A stretch of 64,000 nt of DNA from Opitutales bacterium (GTDB taxonomy: Bacteria; Verrucomicrobiota; Verrucomicrobiia; Opitutales; UBA953). The DNA is taken from NCBI GenBank assembly GCA_009691685.1, contig SIAU01000002.1:1-64000 (forward strand), read 5' to 3'. Of the stretch, positions 10,658 to 22,299 are shown one piece after another. The notes beneath the pieces were generated by a model. It saw nothing but the letters and a program-made list of their open reading frames with translations. It had not been told where the DNA came from and searched no databases. The position numbers and the translations under genes are program-made. How positions within the stretch are numbered: the stretch's first letter is position 1; every line of letters starts with the position of its first letter.

Positions 10658-13420
10658 ATGGCTAAAAATAAAAAAAGTAATCATTCACCGAAAACTAAAT
10701 CGACAAAAGTAGTTTACACTTGGGGAGGTGGCAAAGCCGATGGCGATGGTTCCATGAAAGCGCTCCTCGGTGGCAAGGGTGCCAACCTCGCAGAGATGAC
10801 CCGCATTGGTCTGCCCGTTCCTCCAGGCTTCACTATCACCACTGAAGTTTGCACTCACTACTACGCGAACAAGCGTACCTATCCATCCACCCTCCAAGCG
10901 CAGATGGAAGCGGGTGTTAAAAATATGGAAACTATTATGGGCACAAAATTTGGTGCCACCCAAGGCATGCCGCTATTACTGGCGGTTCGCTCGGGTGCTC
11001 GCGATTCGATGCCCGGCATGATGGACACCATTTTGAATCTTGGTCTGAATGATCAATCAGTCGTCGCACTTGAGAAAGCCACCAACAATGCCCGCTTCGC
11101 TTGGGATTGTTACCGTCGTTTTATTCAAATGTATGGTGACGTTGTGCTCGGCGTACAAAAGCGCGAAGGCGAAGACCACGAGCCTTTTGAAACAGTCATC
11201 GAAGAATTTAAACACCAAAAATACGACGCAGATATCGAAGACTCCAAACTGACCGCCGCCGACCAACAAGAGTTGGTGAAGCGCTTTAAAACTTTGGTTA
11301 AAGAGCGCACCGGCCGTGTTTTCCCTCATGATCCATGGGAGCAACTTCGCGGTGCTGCGGGTGCGGTTTTCAGTTCTTGGATGAATGACCGTGCAATCGT
11401 TTATCGCCGTAAATACAATATCCCTGCGGAGTGGGGTACCGCCGTTAACGTTCAAGCCATGGTGTTTGGTAACACCGGCGAACATTCCGGTTCAGGCGTA
11501 GCTTTCACGCGTAATCCTGCTAACGGCGTCGATGAGTTTTACGGAGAGTTTTTAGTGAACGCCCAAGGCGAAGACGTCGTCGCTGGTGTCCGTACGCCGG
11601 AGCCCGTCATCAAATTAAAGAACGTCATGCCTAAGAGCTACGAACAATTATTGAAGGTTCGTCAAATTCTCGAGAAGCACTTCAAAGACGTTCAAGACAT
11701 CGAGTTCACCGTTCAAGAAGGTAAACTCTACATGTTGCAGACGCGTAATGGTAAGCGCACGGCCGCCGCCGCACTGAAGTTTGCTGCCGACATGGTGAAG
11801 TCCAAACTCATCGATTGGGAAACTGCCATTCTGCGAAATCCGGCCGATCAGTTAGAACAATTGTTAGCTCCGATTTTTGACGTGAATGATGTCAAGAAAG
11901 CGAAAGCCATTGCGACGGGCCTGCCTGCTGGACCTGGGGCTGCGACTGGACGCATTTATTTCAATGCGGATCGTGCGGTTGTCGCTGCGGATAAAGGCGA
12001 AAAAGTTTTATTAGTACGCGTCGAAACTTCACCAGAAGATCTTCGTGGGATGATTGCCGCGGAAGGTATTCTCACTGCTCGTGGTGGCGTTTCATCGCAC
12101 GCCGCACTCGTGGCCCGTCAAATGGGTAAAGTCTGCGTCTGTGGTGCCGCTGCGGTGCACATCGATTACGATAAAAAAATCGCGACCATTGCCGGTCACA
12201 AATTCAAAGAAGGGGATTACTTATCCATCGATGGTACAGCCGGAACTGTTTACGCCGGACAAATCAAGACCGCCCCTTCTGAAATCGTCGCGGGAGTGAT
12301 TAATAACGATAAAAATGCTCAGAAGACCGAGAAATATAAAAACTATGTGCAATTAATGAAGTGGTGTGCTCAGGCCACTCGCTTACAGGTTCGTACGAAT
12401 GCTGACAATCCAGAGCAGACCAAACAAGCGGTCGCTTTCGGTGCACAAGGTATCGGTTTAACTCGAACCGAGCACATGTTCTTCGAAGGAAATCGTATCG
12501 ATGCTGTTCGCGAAATGATTCTCGCCGATTCACTTGAAGGTCGTCGTAAAGCTCTCGCCAAGATTCTTCCTTATCAACGCGAAGACTTCATCGGTATCTT
12601 TAAAGCACTGAATGGTCTGCCTGCGACGATTCGTTTACTCGATCCACCCTTACACGAATTCGTTCCTCATGATGATAAAGCCCAGGCTTTATTGGCGAAG
12701 AAATTAGGAATTTCTAAGGAAAAAGTCATCGCGCGCGTTCACGCCTTACACGAATTCAATCCGATGCTCGGTCACCGCGGTTGCCGCTTAGGTATCGCTT
12801 ATCCTGAAATCACCGAAACGCAGGCTCGTGCTATTTTTGAAGCCGCTGCCTTTGTCATGAAGAAGGGTATCAAAGTTAAACCTGAAGTCATGGTGCCTCT
12901 CGTTGGCTACAAACGTGAATTAGACTTACAGGTCGAAGTCATCCATCGCGTCGCCGCCGAAGTCCAAGCGGAGAAGAAAGTGAAGATTGCTTATTCAGTT
13001 GGGACTATGATTGAGGTTCCTCGTGGTGCCTTAACTGCTGATGAAATCGCACACACTGCGGAATTCTTCAGCTTCGGTACGAATGACCTCACCCAGACTA
13101 CCTTGGGTGTGTCGCGTGACGACATGGGTAACTTCCTGGGTGCTTATACCGAAAACGAAATCTTCAAAAAGAATCCGTTCGCGAGCCTCGATCAAACGGG
13201 CGTGGGTCAATTAGTGAAGATTGCCATCGAGAAGGGCCGTCAAACTCGTCCCGATATCAAACTCGGTATCTGTGGTGAACACGGGGGTGAGCCTGAGTCC
13301 GTTAAGTTCTGTCACCGCGTCGGCTTGTCTTACGTTTCTTGTTCGCCTTACCGCGTGCCCGTTGCTCGCCTTGCCGCCGCCCAAGCGGCGATTGAGGAAA
13401 AACGTGCAGCTAAGAAATAG
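10658..13420 (+). CDS. ppdK: Pyruvate, phosphate dikinase (ORF extends to 10631; the MAKNKKS start is likely)
   Basis: [61 protein letters not shown]. Confidence 0.96.
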   Translation: MAKNKKSNHSPKTKSTKVVYTWGGGKADGDGSMKALLGGKGANLAEMTRIGLPVPPGFTITTEVCTHYYANKRTYPSTLQAQMEAGVKNMETIMGTKFGATQGMPLLLAVRSGARDSMPGMMDTILNLGLNDQSVVALEKATNNARFAWDCYRRFIQMYGDVVLGVQKREGEDHEPFETVIEEFKHQKYDADIEDSKLTAADQQELVKRFKTLVKERTGRVFPHDPWEQLRGAAGAVFSSWMNDRAIVYRRKYNIPAEWGTAVNVQAMVFGNTGEHSGSGVAFTRNPANGVDEFYGEFLVNAQGEDVVAGVRTPEPVIKLKNVMPKSYEQLLKVRQILEKHFKDVQDIEFTVQEGKLYMLQTRNGKRTAAAALKFAADMVKSKLIDWETAILRNPADQLEQLLAPIFDVNDVKKAKAIATGLPAGPGAATGRIYFNADRAVVAADKGEKVLLVRVETSPEDLRGMIAAEGILTARGGVSSHAALVARQMGKVCVCGAAAVHIDYDKKIATIAGHKFKEGDYLSIDGTAGTVYAGQIKTAPSEIVAGVINNDKNAQKTEKYKNYVQLMKWCAQATRLQVRTNADNPEQTKQAVAFGAQGIGLTRTEHMFFEGNRIDAVREMILADSLEGRRKALAKILPYQREDFIGIFKALNGLPATIRLLDPPLHEFVPHDDKAQALLAKKLGISKEKVIARVHALHEFNPMLGHRGCRLGIAYPEITETQARAIFEAAAFVMKKGIKVKPEVMVPLVGYKRELDLQVEVIHRVAAEVQAEKKVKIAYSVGTMIEVPRGALTADEIAHTAEFFSFGTNDLTQTTLGVSRDDMGNFLGAYTENEIFKKNPFASLDQTGVGQLVKIAIEKGRQTRPDIKLGICGEHGGEPESVKFCHRVGLSYVSCSPYRVPVARLAAAQAAIEEKRAAKK

Positions 13421-13439
13421 TCGGTTGGCTTAATCCAAT

Positions 13440-13476
13440 AAAGAGGGACGAATCGAAAGGTTCGCCCCTCTTTTAT
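13440..13476 (+). terminator. Intrinsic terminator after ppdK
   Basis: aagagggacgaa-tcgaaagg-ttcgcccctctttt imperfect hairpin followed by T run. Confidence 0.75.
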
Positions 13477-13556
13477 GCCCAAAAATAAAGGGAATAAAAA
13501 TTATTGAGTTTTGTATCGTGCAATCGACCCATTTTCCAACAAAGTAAGAGGCAGAC

Positions 13557-16500
13557 ATGAATCGACTTTATGTAGAAAAGAAACCCGCGTTTAGGTCAGA
13601 GGCCGATGCGCTTCTGCATGACCTACATGACTCTCTTCGTCTCAAAAATTTAGAGTCTATCCGTATCCTGCAACGCTATGATATCGAAGGGGCGAGCGAA
13701 GCTTCTATTCAAAAAGCCACACCGACCGTTTTTGCTGAACCTCCGGTCGATGATGTTTATTTAGAAAACTTTCCATCGACATCTGACGAAACTATTTTCG
13801 GCATCGAATATTTACCTGGTCAATTCGACCAACGATCCGATTCCGCCGCTCAGTGTTTACAAATTGTCGGTGGAGGCGAACGTCCCACCGTTGCGGCGGC
13901 ACGCATTTATTTAGCCAAAGGCAAATTAACGACCGAAGAGATTATTAAGCTCAAAAAATATTTAATTAATCCGGTCGATTCCCGAGAAGCCGATTTAGCC
14001 AAACCTGTGACGATTCGCCGTATCGCCCCTGAGCCATCAGCCGTTCCGGCGATTAAAAATTTCTTAATTAAGTCAGCGCAAGAACTGGCTACACTTCGCA
14101 AAGATCTTGGATTAGCGATGTCGGATGCCGACCTTCTTTTTTGCCAAAATTATTTTACAAAGGAAGCCAAACGTGAACCTTCCTTAACCGAGCTAAAATT
14201 ACTCGATACGTATTGGTCAGATCACTGTCGCCACACGACTTTCTTAGCTGAATTAACCGCCGTTGAATTCGCGCCGTCGCCATTACTCGAACCTTTTCGC
14301 TTAGCCTGGGAAAAATATAAACAAGTGCGTCTGGGTCTTAATCGCCAAGGTAAAGCGATTTGCTTGATGGATATTGCGACCATCGGCGCCCGTGAATTGA
14401 AACGTCGCGGCTTACTGGACGATCAAGAAGAGTCGGAAGAAGTGAATGCGGCGTCGATTGTGGTGCCGGTCGAAATCGACGGAAAAATGGAAGAGTGGTT
14501 GGTGATGTTTAAAAACGAAACCCACAATCACCCCACAGAAATTGAGCCCTTTGGGGGTGCCGCGACCTGTTTAGGCGGTGCCATTCGCGACCCTCTTTCG
14601 GGTCGCTCCTACGTTTATCAGGCCATGCGCGTGACGGGTGCCGCCAATCCGTTAACGCCTTACGACCAAACACTTCCTGGAAAACTTCCTCAGAGCAAAA
14701 TCACCCGAGGCGCTGCTGCGGGATATTCATCTTATGGAAATCAAATCGGTTTAGCGACGGGTTTAGTCTCAGAGCATTACCATCCTGGATATGTCGCTAA
14801 GAGAATGGAAATCGGTGCAGTGGTAGCTGCGGGACCACGCGAATGTGTTCGTCGTGAAGTTCCTTCGCCTGGCGATGTGATTGTATTGGTCGGCGGACGC
14901 ACGGGTCGCGATGGTGTCGGTGGTGCCACAGGTTCATCGAAAGAACATACGGAAACTGCCTTACAAAATTCTGCCGAGGTTCAGAAGGGCGATGCCCCGA
15001 CGGAACGAAAACTCCAACGTCTTTTCCGAGATGCCACAGTCAGTAAACTCATTAAACGCTGTAACGATTTCGGTGCGGGTGGTGTTTCCGTTGCCATTGG
15101 AGAACTGGCTCCATCGCTACACATTCATCTAGATCGCGTGCCTCTTAAGTATGATGGCTTAGATGGAACCGAAATTGCGTTATCTGAATCGCAAGAACGC
15201 ATGGCAGTGGTTTTGGATCCAAAAGACGTCGCTCAATTTATTTCTGCAGCTCAGCGCGAAAATCTCGAAGCGGTTTTAGTGGCTGATGTTACGGATACTG
15301 GCCGGCTCATCATGGAGTGGCGTGGACAGCGGATTGTCGATATTACCCGAGATTTCTTAGATACCAATGGAGTAAGCCAGTCGGCCATGGCATCCGTCGT
15401 CGCACCTGACGCTAATCATCATCCCTTTTTATCTAGTACAAAGCCACTCACTGCTGACGAATTTAAAACCGCATTGTCGAGTCTCACTCTGGCCGCGCAA
15501 CGTGGCATGGGTGAACGCTTCGATTCATCCATTGGAGCTAATACAGTTCTCCATCCGTTTGGAGGATTCACCCAGACTACTCCGCAAGATGCGATGGTTG
15601 CCAAACTGCCTGTTTTAAATGGTACAACCGATGTTTGTACGATTATGGCCTATGGATTTAATCCGGAGGTCGCTCAGTGGTCACCCGGACATGGTGCCGT
15701 ATGTGCGGTGGTTGAATCGCTCGCTCGCCTTACCGCCGCTGGTGGAAATCCACTGCGCGCGCGTTTAACTTTCCAGGAGTATTTTGAAAAATTAGGTAAT
15801 GATTCCAAACGTTGGGGTAAGCCCCTGGTTGCATTGTTGGGTGCACTCGATGCGCAACTTGAATTTGGTACAGCTGCGATCGGTGGTAAGGATAGTATGT
15901 CGGGTTCGTTTAAAGATCTCGATGTTCCACCGACGCTGGTTTCATTTGCGATTGTGCCCGCTAAGTCGGGCGAAGTGATTTCTGCTGAATTTAAAAAACC
16001 GAATTCCGTCATTCTGCTCGTCGATGTACCCCGAACCGAATCTTTATTGCCCGATTTAAAATTAGCTAAAAAACAATGGGTCGCTGTGCATAGTTTGATG
16101 AAGCAGGGCAGGGTTTTGGCTGCGTCTGCGGTGAGAAGCGGTGGCGTCGGCCACACGCTTGCGCGGATGTCCTTTGGTAATCGAGTGGGTGTGGAGTTAC
16201 AGACCGCTCCTTCGGCTGATTTTTTGGTGCCTCATTACGGCTCTATCATTTTAGAGGTAGAATCGACCGTTGATCTGGGTGAATTGTCTTATCGTATTTT
16301 AGGAAAGACTCAGGCTGCCCCTGTTATTTCCTGGCCTGGGGTAAGTATCACCATCGATGAACTATTAAAAATTAATGAAGGCGTTTTAGAATCCATTTTC
16401 CCAACTAAAGCTAACGAACCCGTAGGTGAGCCACTGACTTTTGATTTTAATACGCGCTTAATTCATAAGCCCAAATTTAGAGTAGCCCGTCCACGCGTCG

Positions 16501-17285
16501 TCATCACCGTTTTTCCTGGAAACAATTGTGAGTACGATACAGCGAAGGCATTTAACCAAGCAGGCGCTGAGTCCGAAATATTAGTATTTAGAAATGGTAA
16601 TGCTGAGTCGCTCGCAGAATCACTGCAGGCCTTAGCCGAAGCGATTAAACGCTCGCAGATCCTGATGATTCCTGGAGGTTTTTCAGCGGGAGATGAGCCC
16701 GATGGTTCGGGCAAATTTATTGCGGCGGTGCTTAAGTCGCCCGTGGTTCGTGATGCGACGATGGAGTTACTGAAATCACGCGATGGTTTAATTCTCGGCA
16801 TTTGTAATGGATTCCAAGCTCTGATTAAAACGGGCTTAGTTCCGTATGGTGAAATTCGCGATGTGGATCACCATGCGCCGACTTTATTTCACAATTATAT
16901 CGGCCGACATATTTCACGCTACGCTTACACTCGCGTCGCTTCAGTCCAATCGCCTTGGCTCTCGAAGATGTCGGTCGGACAACAGCACACGATTCCGTTT
17001 TCCCATGGAGAGGGCAGATTTGTCGCGTCGCCTGGAATGATTAATGAATTGGCCCGCCATGGACAAATTGCTTTCCAGTATTGTGATTCAGCCGGTCAGC
17101 CTTCACATAAAATTGATTTCAATCCTAATGGGTCGATTCATGCGATTGAAGGTATTACTAGTCCCTGTGGACGTGTCTTAGGTAAGATGGGTCACAGTGA
17201 GCGTACGGGGCGTGACGTTGCTAAGAATATTCCTGGTAATAAATATCAGCCGCTCTTTGAAGGCGGCGTAGACTATTTTAGTTAA
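13557..17285 (+). CDS. purL: Phosphoribosylformylglycinamidine synthase, large single-chain form with C-terminal glutaminase domain
   Basis: 1242 aa; SDHCRHTTFL, KNETHNHPTEIEPFGGAATCLGGAIRDPLSGR, C-terminal GATase GICNGFQALIKTGLVP. Confidence 0.96.
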   Translation: MNRLYVEKKPAFRSEADALLHDLHDSLRLKNLESIRILQRYDIEGASEASIQKATPTVFAEPPVDDVYLENFPSTSDETIFGIEYLPGQFDQRSDSAAQCLQIVGGGERPTVAAARIYLAKGKLTTEEIIKLKKYLINPVDSREADLAKPVTIRRIAPEPSAVPAIKNFLIKSAQELATLRKDLGLAMSDADLLFCQNYFTKEAKREPSLTELKLLDTYWSDHCRHTTFLAELTAVEFAPSPLLEPFRLAWEKYKQVRLGLNRQGKAICLMDIATIGARELKRRGLLDDQEESEEVNAASIVVPVEIDGKMEEWLVMFKNETHNHPTEIEPFGGAATCLGGAIRDPLSGRSYVYQAMRVTGAANPLTPYDQTLPGKLPQSKITRGAAAGYSSYGNQIGLATGLVSEHYHPGYVAKRMEIGAVVAAGPRECVRREVPSPGDVIVLVGGRTGRDGVGGATGSSKEHTETALQNSAEVQKGDAPTERKLQRLFRDATVSKLIKRCNDFGAGGVSVAIGELAPSLHIHLDRVPLKYDGLDGTEIALSESQERMAVVLDPKDVAQFISAAQRENLEAVLVADVTDTGRLIMEWRGQRIVDITRDFLDTNGVSQSAMASVVAPDANHHPFLSSTKPLTADEFKTALSSLTLAAQRGMGERFDSSIGANTVLHPFGGFTQTTPQDAMVAKLPVLNGTTDVCTIMAYGFNPEVAQWSPGHGAVCAVVESLARLTAAGGNPLRARLTFQEYFEKLGNDSKRWGKPLVALLGALDAQLEFGTAAIGGKDSMSGSFKDLDVPPTLVSFAIVPAKSGEVISAEFKKPNSVILLVDVPRTESLLPDLKLAKKQWVAVHSLMKQGRVLAASAVRSGGVGHTLARMSFGNRVGVELQTAPSADFLVPHYGSIILEVESTVDLGELSYRILGKTQAAPVISWPGVSITIDELLKINEGVLESIFPTKANEPVGEPLTFDFNTRLIHKPKFRVARPRVVITVFPGNNCEYDTAKAFNQAGAESEILVFRNGNAESLAESLQALAEAIKRSQILMIPGGFSAGDEPDGSGKFIAAVLKSPVVRDATMELLKSRDGLILGICNGFQALIKTGLVPYGEIRDVDHHAPTLFHNYIGRHISRYAYTRVASVQSPWLSKMSVGQQHTIPFSHGEGRFVASPGMINELARHGQIAFQYCDSAGQPSHKIDFNPNGSIHAIEGITSPCGRVLGKMGHSERTGRDVAKNIPGNKYQPLFEGGVDYFS

Positions 17286-18703
17286 CTCCGTAGTTTCTTA
17301 AACGCAGCCAAGGCTCGATCTCGACCTTCCGTGAGTCCGATGGCGGGTGCGGGATAATTCTTTCCGAGGACGACGCCTGCTTTTGCTAAAACATCGGAAG
17401 GTGCTTCCCAGGGCTTATGAATCCATTCGGCGGGCATGTTGGCTAGCTCCGGAACATATTTACGAACGTAGTCACCGTTGGGATCAAACTTCTCGCCTTG
17501 AAGGACGGGATTAAAAACACGGAAGTAAGGTGCAGCATCGGCACCACAACCACCCGCCCACTGCCAACCAAGCGTGTTAGAAGCCAAATCGGCATCCACT
17601 AAGGTATCCCAGAACCATTTAGCTCCATCCTGCCAGGGTTGCAGTAGGTGTTTCACTAAAACAGACGCAGCAACCATTCTGACGCGATTATGCTGCCAGC
17701 CGGTCAGCAAAAGTTGTCGCATGCCCGCATCCACAATCGGGAATCCGGTTTCACCCTTTTGCCAGGCACGAAGAAGTTTGGGATCAGACTGCCATGGAAA
17801 ATCATCGTACTCTTTGCGTAAGGCTTTTTCGGGAGTGTGGTTGAAATGGTGGAGTAGATGGTAACCAAATTCTCGCCAGCCAATTTCGGCGATGTAACGC
17901 TGACCGCTCTTGGTTTCGGCAAAAGCGGTTTCTTTAATGGCAGTATAAATTTCTAAGGGAGAAATCTGTCCAAAGTGTAAATAGGGAGAAAGTCGAGAGG
18001 TGCCGTCGATATTGGGGATATCGCGTGCCTCGTTATAATCTTTAACGGGGGTTTTTTTGAATTCGGCGAGACGGCTTTCTGCGCCAGATCGTGTGGGATT
18101 CCATTCTTTGGAGAATTGTTTATCCCACTTTATCTTAGGTAGTAGTTTTAGGCTATCGACGGATACCGTTGATAAGGACTGACTAGGGCTCTGAATTTTT
18201 TTAGGCGCTTTCGTGGGTGTACCAAACTGTAAATTCGCTAAGCAATTTTTCCAAAACGGGGTGAAGACCTGGAAGGGATTGCCCGAAAGATTTTTAATTT
18301 TCTGCGGTTCGTGTAATAAGCTGCCATTATAAGATTCCGCTTTGAGTCCGCTATTTCTTAATTGGGTTTTGATTTCGGTATCGCGCTTCACAATCAACGG
18401 TTCGTAACGACGATTCCAGACGACACTCGTTGCTCCCGTTTCTTTGATTAATTTTTCTAATTCTTTTAAACTATTGCCTTCGCGAATGATTAAAGGGCTC
18501 CCTGCTTTGTTGAATTGTTCAGCGAGATCGAGGAGTGCGTGATGTAGCCACCATTGCGTCGCTCCGCCGGGAGCCCATTCGCCTTCCGATTTTATATCGT
18601 GGATATAAACAGGAATGACCGAATCGCCGGCAGCGATAGCGGCCTGCAGGGCTGGGTTATCAGCGAGACGTAAATCTTGTCTGAACCAGACGAGGGTAGG
18701 CAT
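17282..18703 (-). CDS. phr: Deoxyribodipyrimidine photolyase (CPD photolyase/cryptochrome family)
   Basis: MPTLVWFRQDLRLADNPAL, IGWREFGYHLL, ETGFPIVDAGMRQL, NRVRMVAASVLVKHLL, SNTLGWQWAGGCGADAAPYFRVFNPV. Confidence 0.95.
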   Translation of the reverse strand: MPTLVWFRQDLRLADNPALQAAIAAGDSVIPVYIHDIKSEGEWAPGGATQWWLHHALLDLAEQFNKAGSPLIIREGNSLKELEKLIKETGATSVVWNRRYEPLIVKRDTEIKTQLRNSGLKAESYNGSLLHEPQKIKNLSGNPFQVFTPFWKNCLANLQFGTPTKAPKKIQSPSQSLSTVSVDSLKLLPKIKWDKQFSKEWNPTRSGAESRLAEFKKTPVKDYNEARDIPNIDGTSRLSPYLHFGQISPLEIYTAIKETAFAETKSGQRYIAEIGWREFGYHLLHHFNHTPEKALRKEYDDFPWQSDPKLLRAWQKGETGFPIVDAGMRQLLLTGWQHNRVRMVAASVLVKHLLQPWQDGAKWFWDTLVDADLASNTLGWQWAGGCGADAAPYFRVFNPVLQGEKFDPNGDYVRKYVPELANMPAEWIHKPWEAPSDVLAKAGVVLGKNYPAPAIGLTEGRDRALAAFKKLRS

Positions 18704-18726
18704 AGTCTTAGAGTGAGGGATGCACT

Positions 18727-18745
18727 AAAAGGTGCAAATAGCACC
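18727..18745 (-). terminator. Possible intrinsic terminator after the M42 peptidase gene
   Basis: Minus strand GGTGC-tatTT-GCACC followed by TTTT. Confidence 0.5.
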
Positions 18746-18754
18746 GCGTATTTA

Positions 18755-19831
18755 TTACCAAGTGTAATTTTGGTTTTTCTTAACTCGGCTGGCGAATTCA
18801 ACCAGCAGCTGGACGCACTGCTCAACCACGGCGAGGTCCACGACTTCGCCAGGAGTGTGCATGTAACGCAGAGGAATGGAGACCAATCCGCAGGCCACGC
18901 CACCATTGGCCATTTGGATAGCACGGGCATCGGTTCCCGTGGGTCGAGATTCAGCAGCCACTTGATAAGGAATGCCGAGTGATTCGGCAGCGGCTACCAT
19001 TTGGTCGAACACGAGTGGATTAATATTAGGGCCGCGACTGATGATGGGTCCGCCCGATAAAGTAAATTTACCGAACTTGCGATTATCGGCGTCGGGGTGG
19101 TCCGTCGCATGCCCGACATCTACGGTGATCGAAACTTGTGGGTTGATTCCTTGGGCTGCGACTTGAGCGCCACGTGTACCAATCTCTTCTTGAGTGGTGG
19201 CAACGGAGACGACGCGAGCGACGAGGTCTTTTTGTTTCGCGAGACGACGGAAAGCTTCCATGCAGACGTAGGCACCTGCTTTGTCGTCAAAAGCGCGAGC
19301 GACGCCGATGGAGCCACGAAGAATTTCTGGACCGTCGACATAGATTGCGGGATCGCCGATGCGCACGATATTTAAGGCGTCGGTGCGATTGTTAACTCCG
19401 ATATCAATCCACATGTCGTGACGTTCGGGAACGCGTTTACGATCTTCAGGAGAGAGGAGGTGGACTGCGCGTTTTCCGGTAACGCCGAGAACGGGTCCAT
19501 TGCGGGTGAGAATATGAACGCGACGACCGGAAGGGATGACGTGGTCGTGACCGCCTAAAAATTCGAAGTAGAGGAAACCCTTGTCATCGATGTGTGAAAT
19601 AATGAGACCGATTTCGTCGATGTGACCGGCAAACATTAAGGTTGGTCCGCCTTTACCTTTAAGTTCAGCAATACGATTACCCAGCGTGTCTTTATTATAA
19701 TTATCGGCCGAGTCTTTCACATAGCGGTCGATGACGGCTTGGGCAGCGAATTCATGACCCGTGGGAGATTTGGCATCGAGGAGTTCTTTGAGAAACTCAG
19801 GATAGCCAGTCGGCGAAAGTTTTTTGGACAT
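18755..19831 (-). CDS. M42-family aminopeptidase/endoglucanase-type metallopeptidase
   Basis: SPTGHEFAAQAV, FAGHIDEIGLIISHID, AFDDKAGAYVCMEA, TTQEEIGTRGAQVAA, GVACGLVSIPLRYMHTPGEVV. Confidence 0.92.
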   Translation of the reverse strand: MSKKLSPTGYPEFLKELLDAKSPTGHEFAAQAVIDRYVKDSADNYNKDTLGNRIAELKGKGGPTLMFAGHIDEIGLIISHIDDKGFLYFEFLGGHDHVIPSGRRVHILTRNGPVLGVTGKRAVHLLSPEDRKRVPERHDMWIDIGVNNRTDALNIVRIGDPAIYVDGPEILRGSIGVARAFDDKAGAYVCMEAFRRLAKQKDLVARVVSVATTQEEIGTRGAQVAAQGINPQVSITVDVGHATDHPDADNRKFGKFTLSGGPIISRGPNINPLVFDQMVAAAESLGIPYQVAAESRPTGTDARAIQMANGGVACGLVSIPLRYMHTPGEVVDLAVVEQCVQLLVEFASRVKKNQNYTW

Positions 19832-19894
19832 GGAATACTTAATAAGAGTTTGGGCTTAAAAGTCGAGCGAGGGTAGTGAGGGATTTAGACATAA

Positions 19895-19921
19895 AAAATG
19901 CCCAATAAAATTGGGCATTTT
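19895..19921. terminator. Intrinsic terminator
   Basis: aaaatgcccaa-taaaa-ttgggcatttt perfect 11-bp stem. Confidence 0.85.
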
Positions 19922-19939
19922 GTGCGATTTAGGCTTAAA

Positions 19940-20674
19940 TTACTTCGAGCTTAGATCTTTGATTTTAACATTTTTAAACCAAACTTCGTCACCGTGTTCT
20001 TGGAGAAGAATGTGACCAGACTCCCATTCGCCGAAGCGTCCGCCGTACTTTTTATCGGCGTATTTACTCTTCGCCACGAGGGCTTTGAATTCATCGGTGG
20101 TGCGATCGTAGGCAACAACGAGCATTCCATTTAACCAATGTTCGGTTTTTTTACCATCGGTCTTAACGAGTGCCGTATTCCATTGTTCGATGGGGTTAGG
20201 CTTTTTATCTTTGTTGGCGGTTATGATGTCGTACAGCGAACTGATGGTGCGGTTGCCATTAGTGCCCAATTTTGCATCGGGGTGATTTTCGTCATCAAGC
20301 ATTTGGAATTCTAAACCGAAAGCGGAACCGGCGCCTTGGTTGAGGTTAGGTTGGACGAAATATTTTAATCCGCTGTTAGCACCCTTGGTCAACTTGAAGT
20401 CTACACTGACTTCAAATTTGGAGAACTTATCGTTGGTGATAATGTCTCCGGCGGCGGCCGATTCTTTCCCGCCCGTGGATTCGGTGTGGAACTGTCCATC
20501 GACGATAGACCATCCTGCTTTCGGAAAGTCAGGTCCTTTGGCAGAGCGCCAGCCTTCGGTGGTTTTTCCGTTGAACAATAATTTCCAACCTTCGGCTTTT
20601 TCGGTGTCGGTTAACTCATTATCCCCGGCAAAACCGACGAGGGGGATGAGTGCGGCTAATAAATATTTTTTCAT
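19940..20674 (-). CDS. Secreted DUF1080 (3-keto-disaccharide hydrolase/concanavalin-like) protein
   Basis: Signal peptide; GWKLLFNGKTTEGWRSAKG...GWSIVDGQF, NSGLKYFVQP, FGLEFQMLDDENHPDAK. Confidence 0.9.
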   Translation of the reverse strand: MKKYLLAALIPLVGFAGDNELTDTEKAEGWKLLFNGKTTEGWRSAKGPDFPKAGWSIVDGQFHTESTGGKESAAAGDIITNDKFSKFEVSVDFKLTKGANSGLKYFVQPNLNQGAGSAFGLEFQMLDDENHPDAKLGTNGNRTISSLYDIITANKDKKPNPIEQWNTALVKTDGKKTEHWLNGMLVVAYDRTTDEFKALVAKSKYADKKYGGRFGEWESGHILLQEHGDEVWFKNVKIKDLSSK

Positions 20675-20676
20675 AT

Positions 20677-22200
20677 TTAGAATTTCGTAGGAATTTTGAA
20701 TCCGGCACGGCCTTCACGTTTCGCCACGAGGTCGCGGTTGGCGGCTTCGGAGTTGGCGCCCGTGAAGAGTTCTGTTTTGGGATCTTGGGAGAGCGGAGTG
20801 CCCAGGGTTAAGCTGGCTGGATCAACTTTAACGCCATTAACACCCAAGTGTTCTTTCAGTCGGCTGTAGGCTTCGGAAAGACCGGAGCTTGATTTAATCG
20901 CCTCAGTGATTTCGTCGCTATTTTTCTTTGCACCGAGGCGGTACGAAATATTCGCCGCGTGTACGAGGTTGGTCGAAATATGGCACTCGTGTAAGGGTGC
21001 ATGGATGTCGGCATTGGAACCCGCCCGAATACATTCAATCCAGTTAGCGTGGTGACTGGAGGCGCCGCCTGACATGTCTACTTGGCTTACTTCTTTACCG
21101 TAGGATTTAATCACGACACCTGAGGCATCATAAGCTTTGGCAGAGTGGTAGTCAGGGACGATGATGGTCGCGTTTTCGCATTCAACCACGATACCGATGC
21201 TCGCTTTACTGAATTTATGGATCTTATCCATAGGGCCATCCAACGTGCCGTCGGAGGTCAGGCCGCGGACTTCTGCAATTAAAGGTGCTGCTGCATAATT
21301 ATAAATAGCGAGGAAGCTATTCGGTGTTTCGCCACAGTCACTGTACGCTAAGCGTCCACCGATGGACATCACTTCTGGAGCGACTTCATGGGTATTGAGG
21401 AACCAGCGGGCGATATCGATTTCATGAATCGCTTGATTGCACATGTCGCCACCACCGTAGTTCCAGAACCAATGCCAATCGTAGTGCACTGAACCAAAAC
21501 TTTTGGTTTCGTTAATGGGGTCGGTTTGATTTCCGCGAATGGATTCTTGAATGTCGGCTGGGCCATTCCACATGTCATAATCAATATTGCTTGGTAATTG
21601 GGTCTTTTTAGCGGGTCCGATGGATTTACGACGTTTGTAACAAATTCCACGAGCCACTTTTACTTTTCCGTACACGCCTGCGTGAACATCTTTGACTGCC
21701 GCACGAATACCCGCACCTGATCGGCTCTGGGTACCAGCCTGAATGACTAATTTATTAAAATAATTTCCCGCTGCAACCAATTGTTGTCCCTCGAAAATAT
21801 TATGGGAAAGAGGTTTTTCGATGAAGAGATGTTTGCCGGCCTGTAGTGTCCAGATGCCTTGAATCGCGTGTTGATGATTCGGGGTAGCGTTGGAGACGGC
21901 ATCGATATTTTTATCTTCCAGCATTTTACGAATGTCGGTGTAACCTACGGCACCAGGACATTCTAAAAGACCTTTGGCTAAGATGTCCGAGTCGACATCG
22001 CATAATGCGACAATGCGGACGCCGGGAACTTTTTTAATTTCTTTAATGTGTTCGAGGCCGCGACTGCGGAAGCCGACCACGGCGACACGAATGTCTCCAT
22101 TGGCACCAGCAGACTGGGCGAAGCTACGAGCACTTAGTCCGACTGCGGTAGCAGCGAAGGCGGTACTCTTAATGAATGAACGACGATCGAGGGGTGACAT
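20677..22200 (-). CDS. Gfo/Idh/MocA-family oxidoreductase with Tat signal
   Basis: LDRRSFIKSTAFAATAVGLSARSFA Tat signal; VAVVGFRSRGLEHIKEI; HLFIEKPLSHN; 2-nt gap to the DUF1080 gene. Confidence 0.92.
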   Translation of the reverse strand: MSPLDRRSFIKSTAFAATAVGLSARSFAQSAGANGDIRVAVVGFRSRGLEHIKEIKKVPGVRIVALCDVDSDILAKGLLECPGAVGYTDIRKMLEDKNIDAVSNATPNHQHAIQGIWTLQAGKHLFIEKPLSHNIFEGQQLVAAGNYFNKLVIQAGTQSRSGAGIRAAVKDVHAGVYGKVKVARGICYKRRKSIGPAKKTQLPSNIDYDMWNGPADIQESIRGNQTDPINETKSFGSVHYDWHWFWNYGGGDMCNQAIHEIDIARWFLNTHEVAPEVMSIGGRLAYSDCGETPNSFLAIYNYAAAPLIAEVRGLTSDGTLDGPMDKIHKFSKASIGIVVECENATIIVPDYHSAKAYDASGVVIKSYGKEVSQVDMSGGASSHHANWIECIRAGSNADIHAPLHECHISTNLVHAANISYRLGAKKNSDEITEAIKSSSGLSEAYSRLKEHLGVNGVKVDPASLTLGTPLSQDPKTELFTGANSEAANRDLVAKREGRAGFKIPTKF

Positions 22201-22277
22201 AAAATAGGGGTAGATTGAAGGATACTGAGATTGTAAAACAGTCGAGAAAGTTCCCTTAAAAAGTGAATAAATTCTTT

Positions 22278-22294
22278 AAAACCCGCCCGGTTTT
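22278..22294 (-). terminator. Intrinsic terminator downstream of the cyclotransferase-like gene
   Basis: aaaacc-cgccc-ggtttt; minus-strand hairpin followed by T-rich tract. Confidence 0.55.
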
Positions 22295-22299
22295 ATCAC

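Noticed and set aside
15674-16156. 160-aa ORF antisense to purL
   Set aside because: Shadow ORF inside purL; no domain or start context
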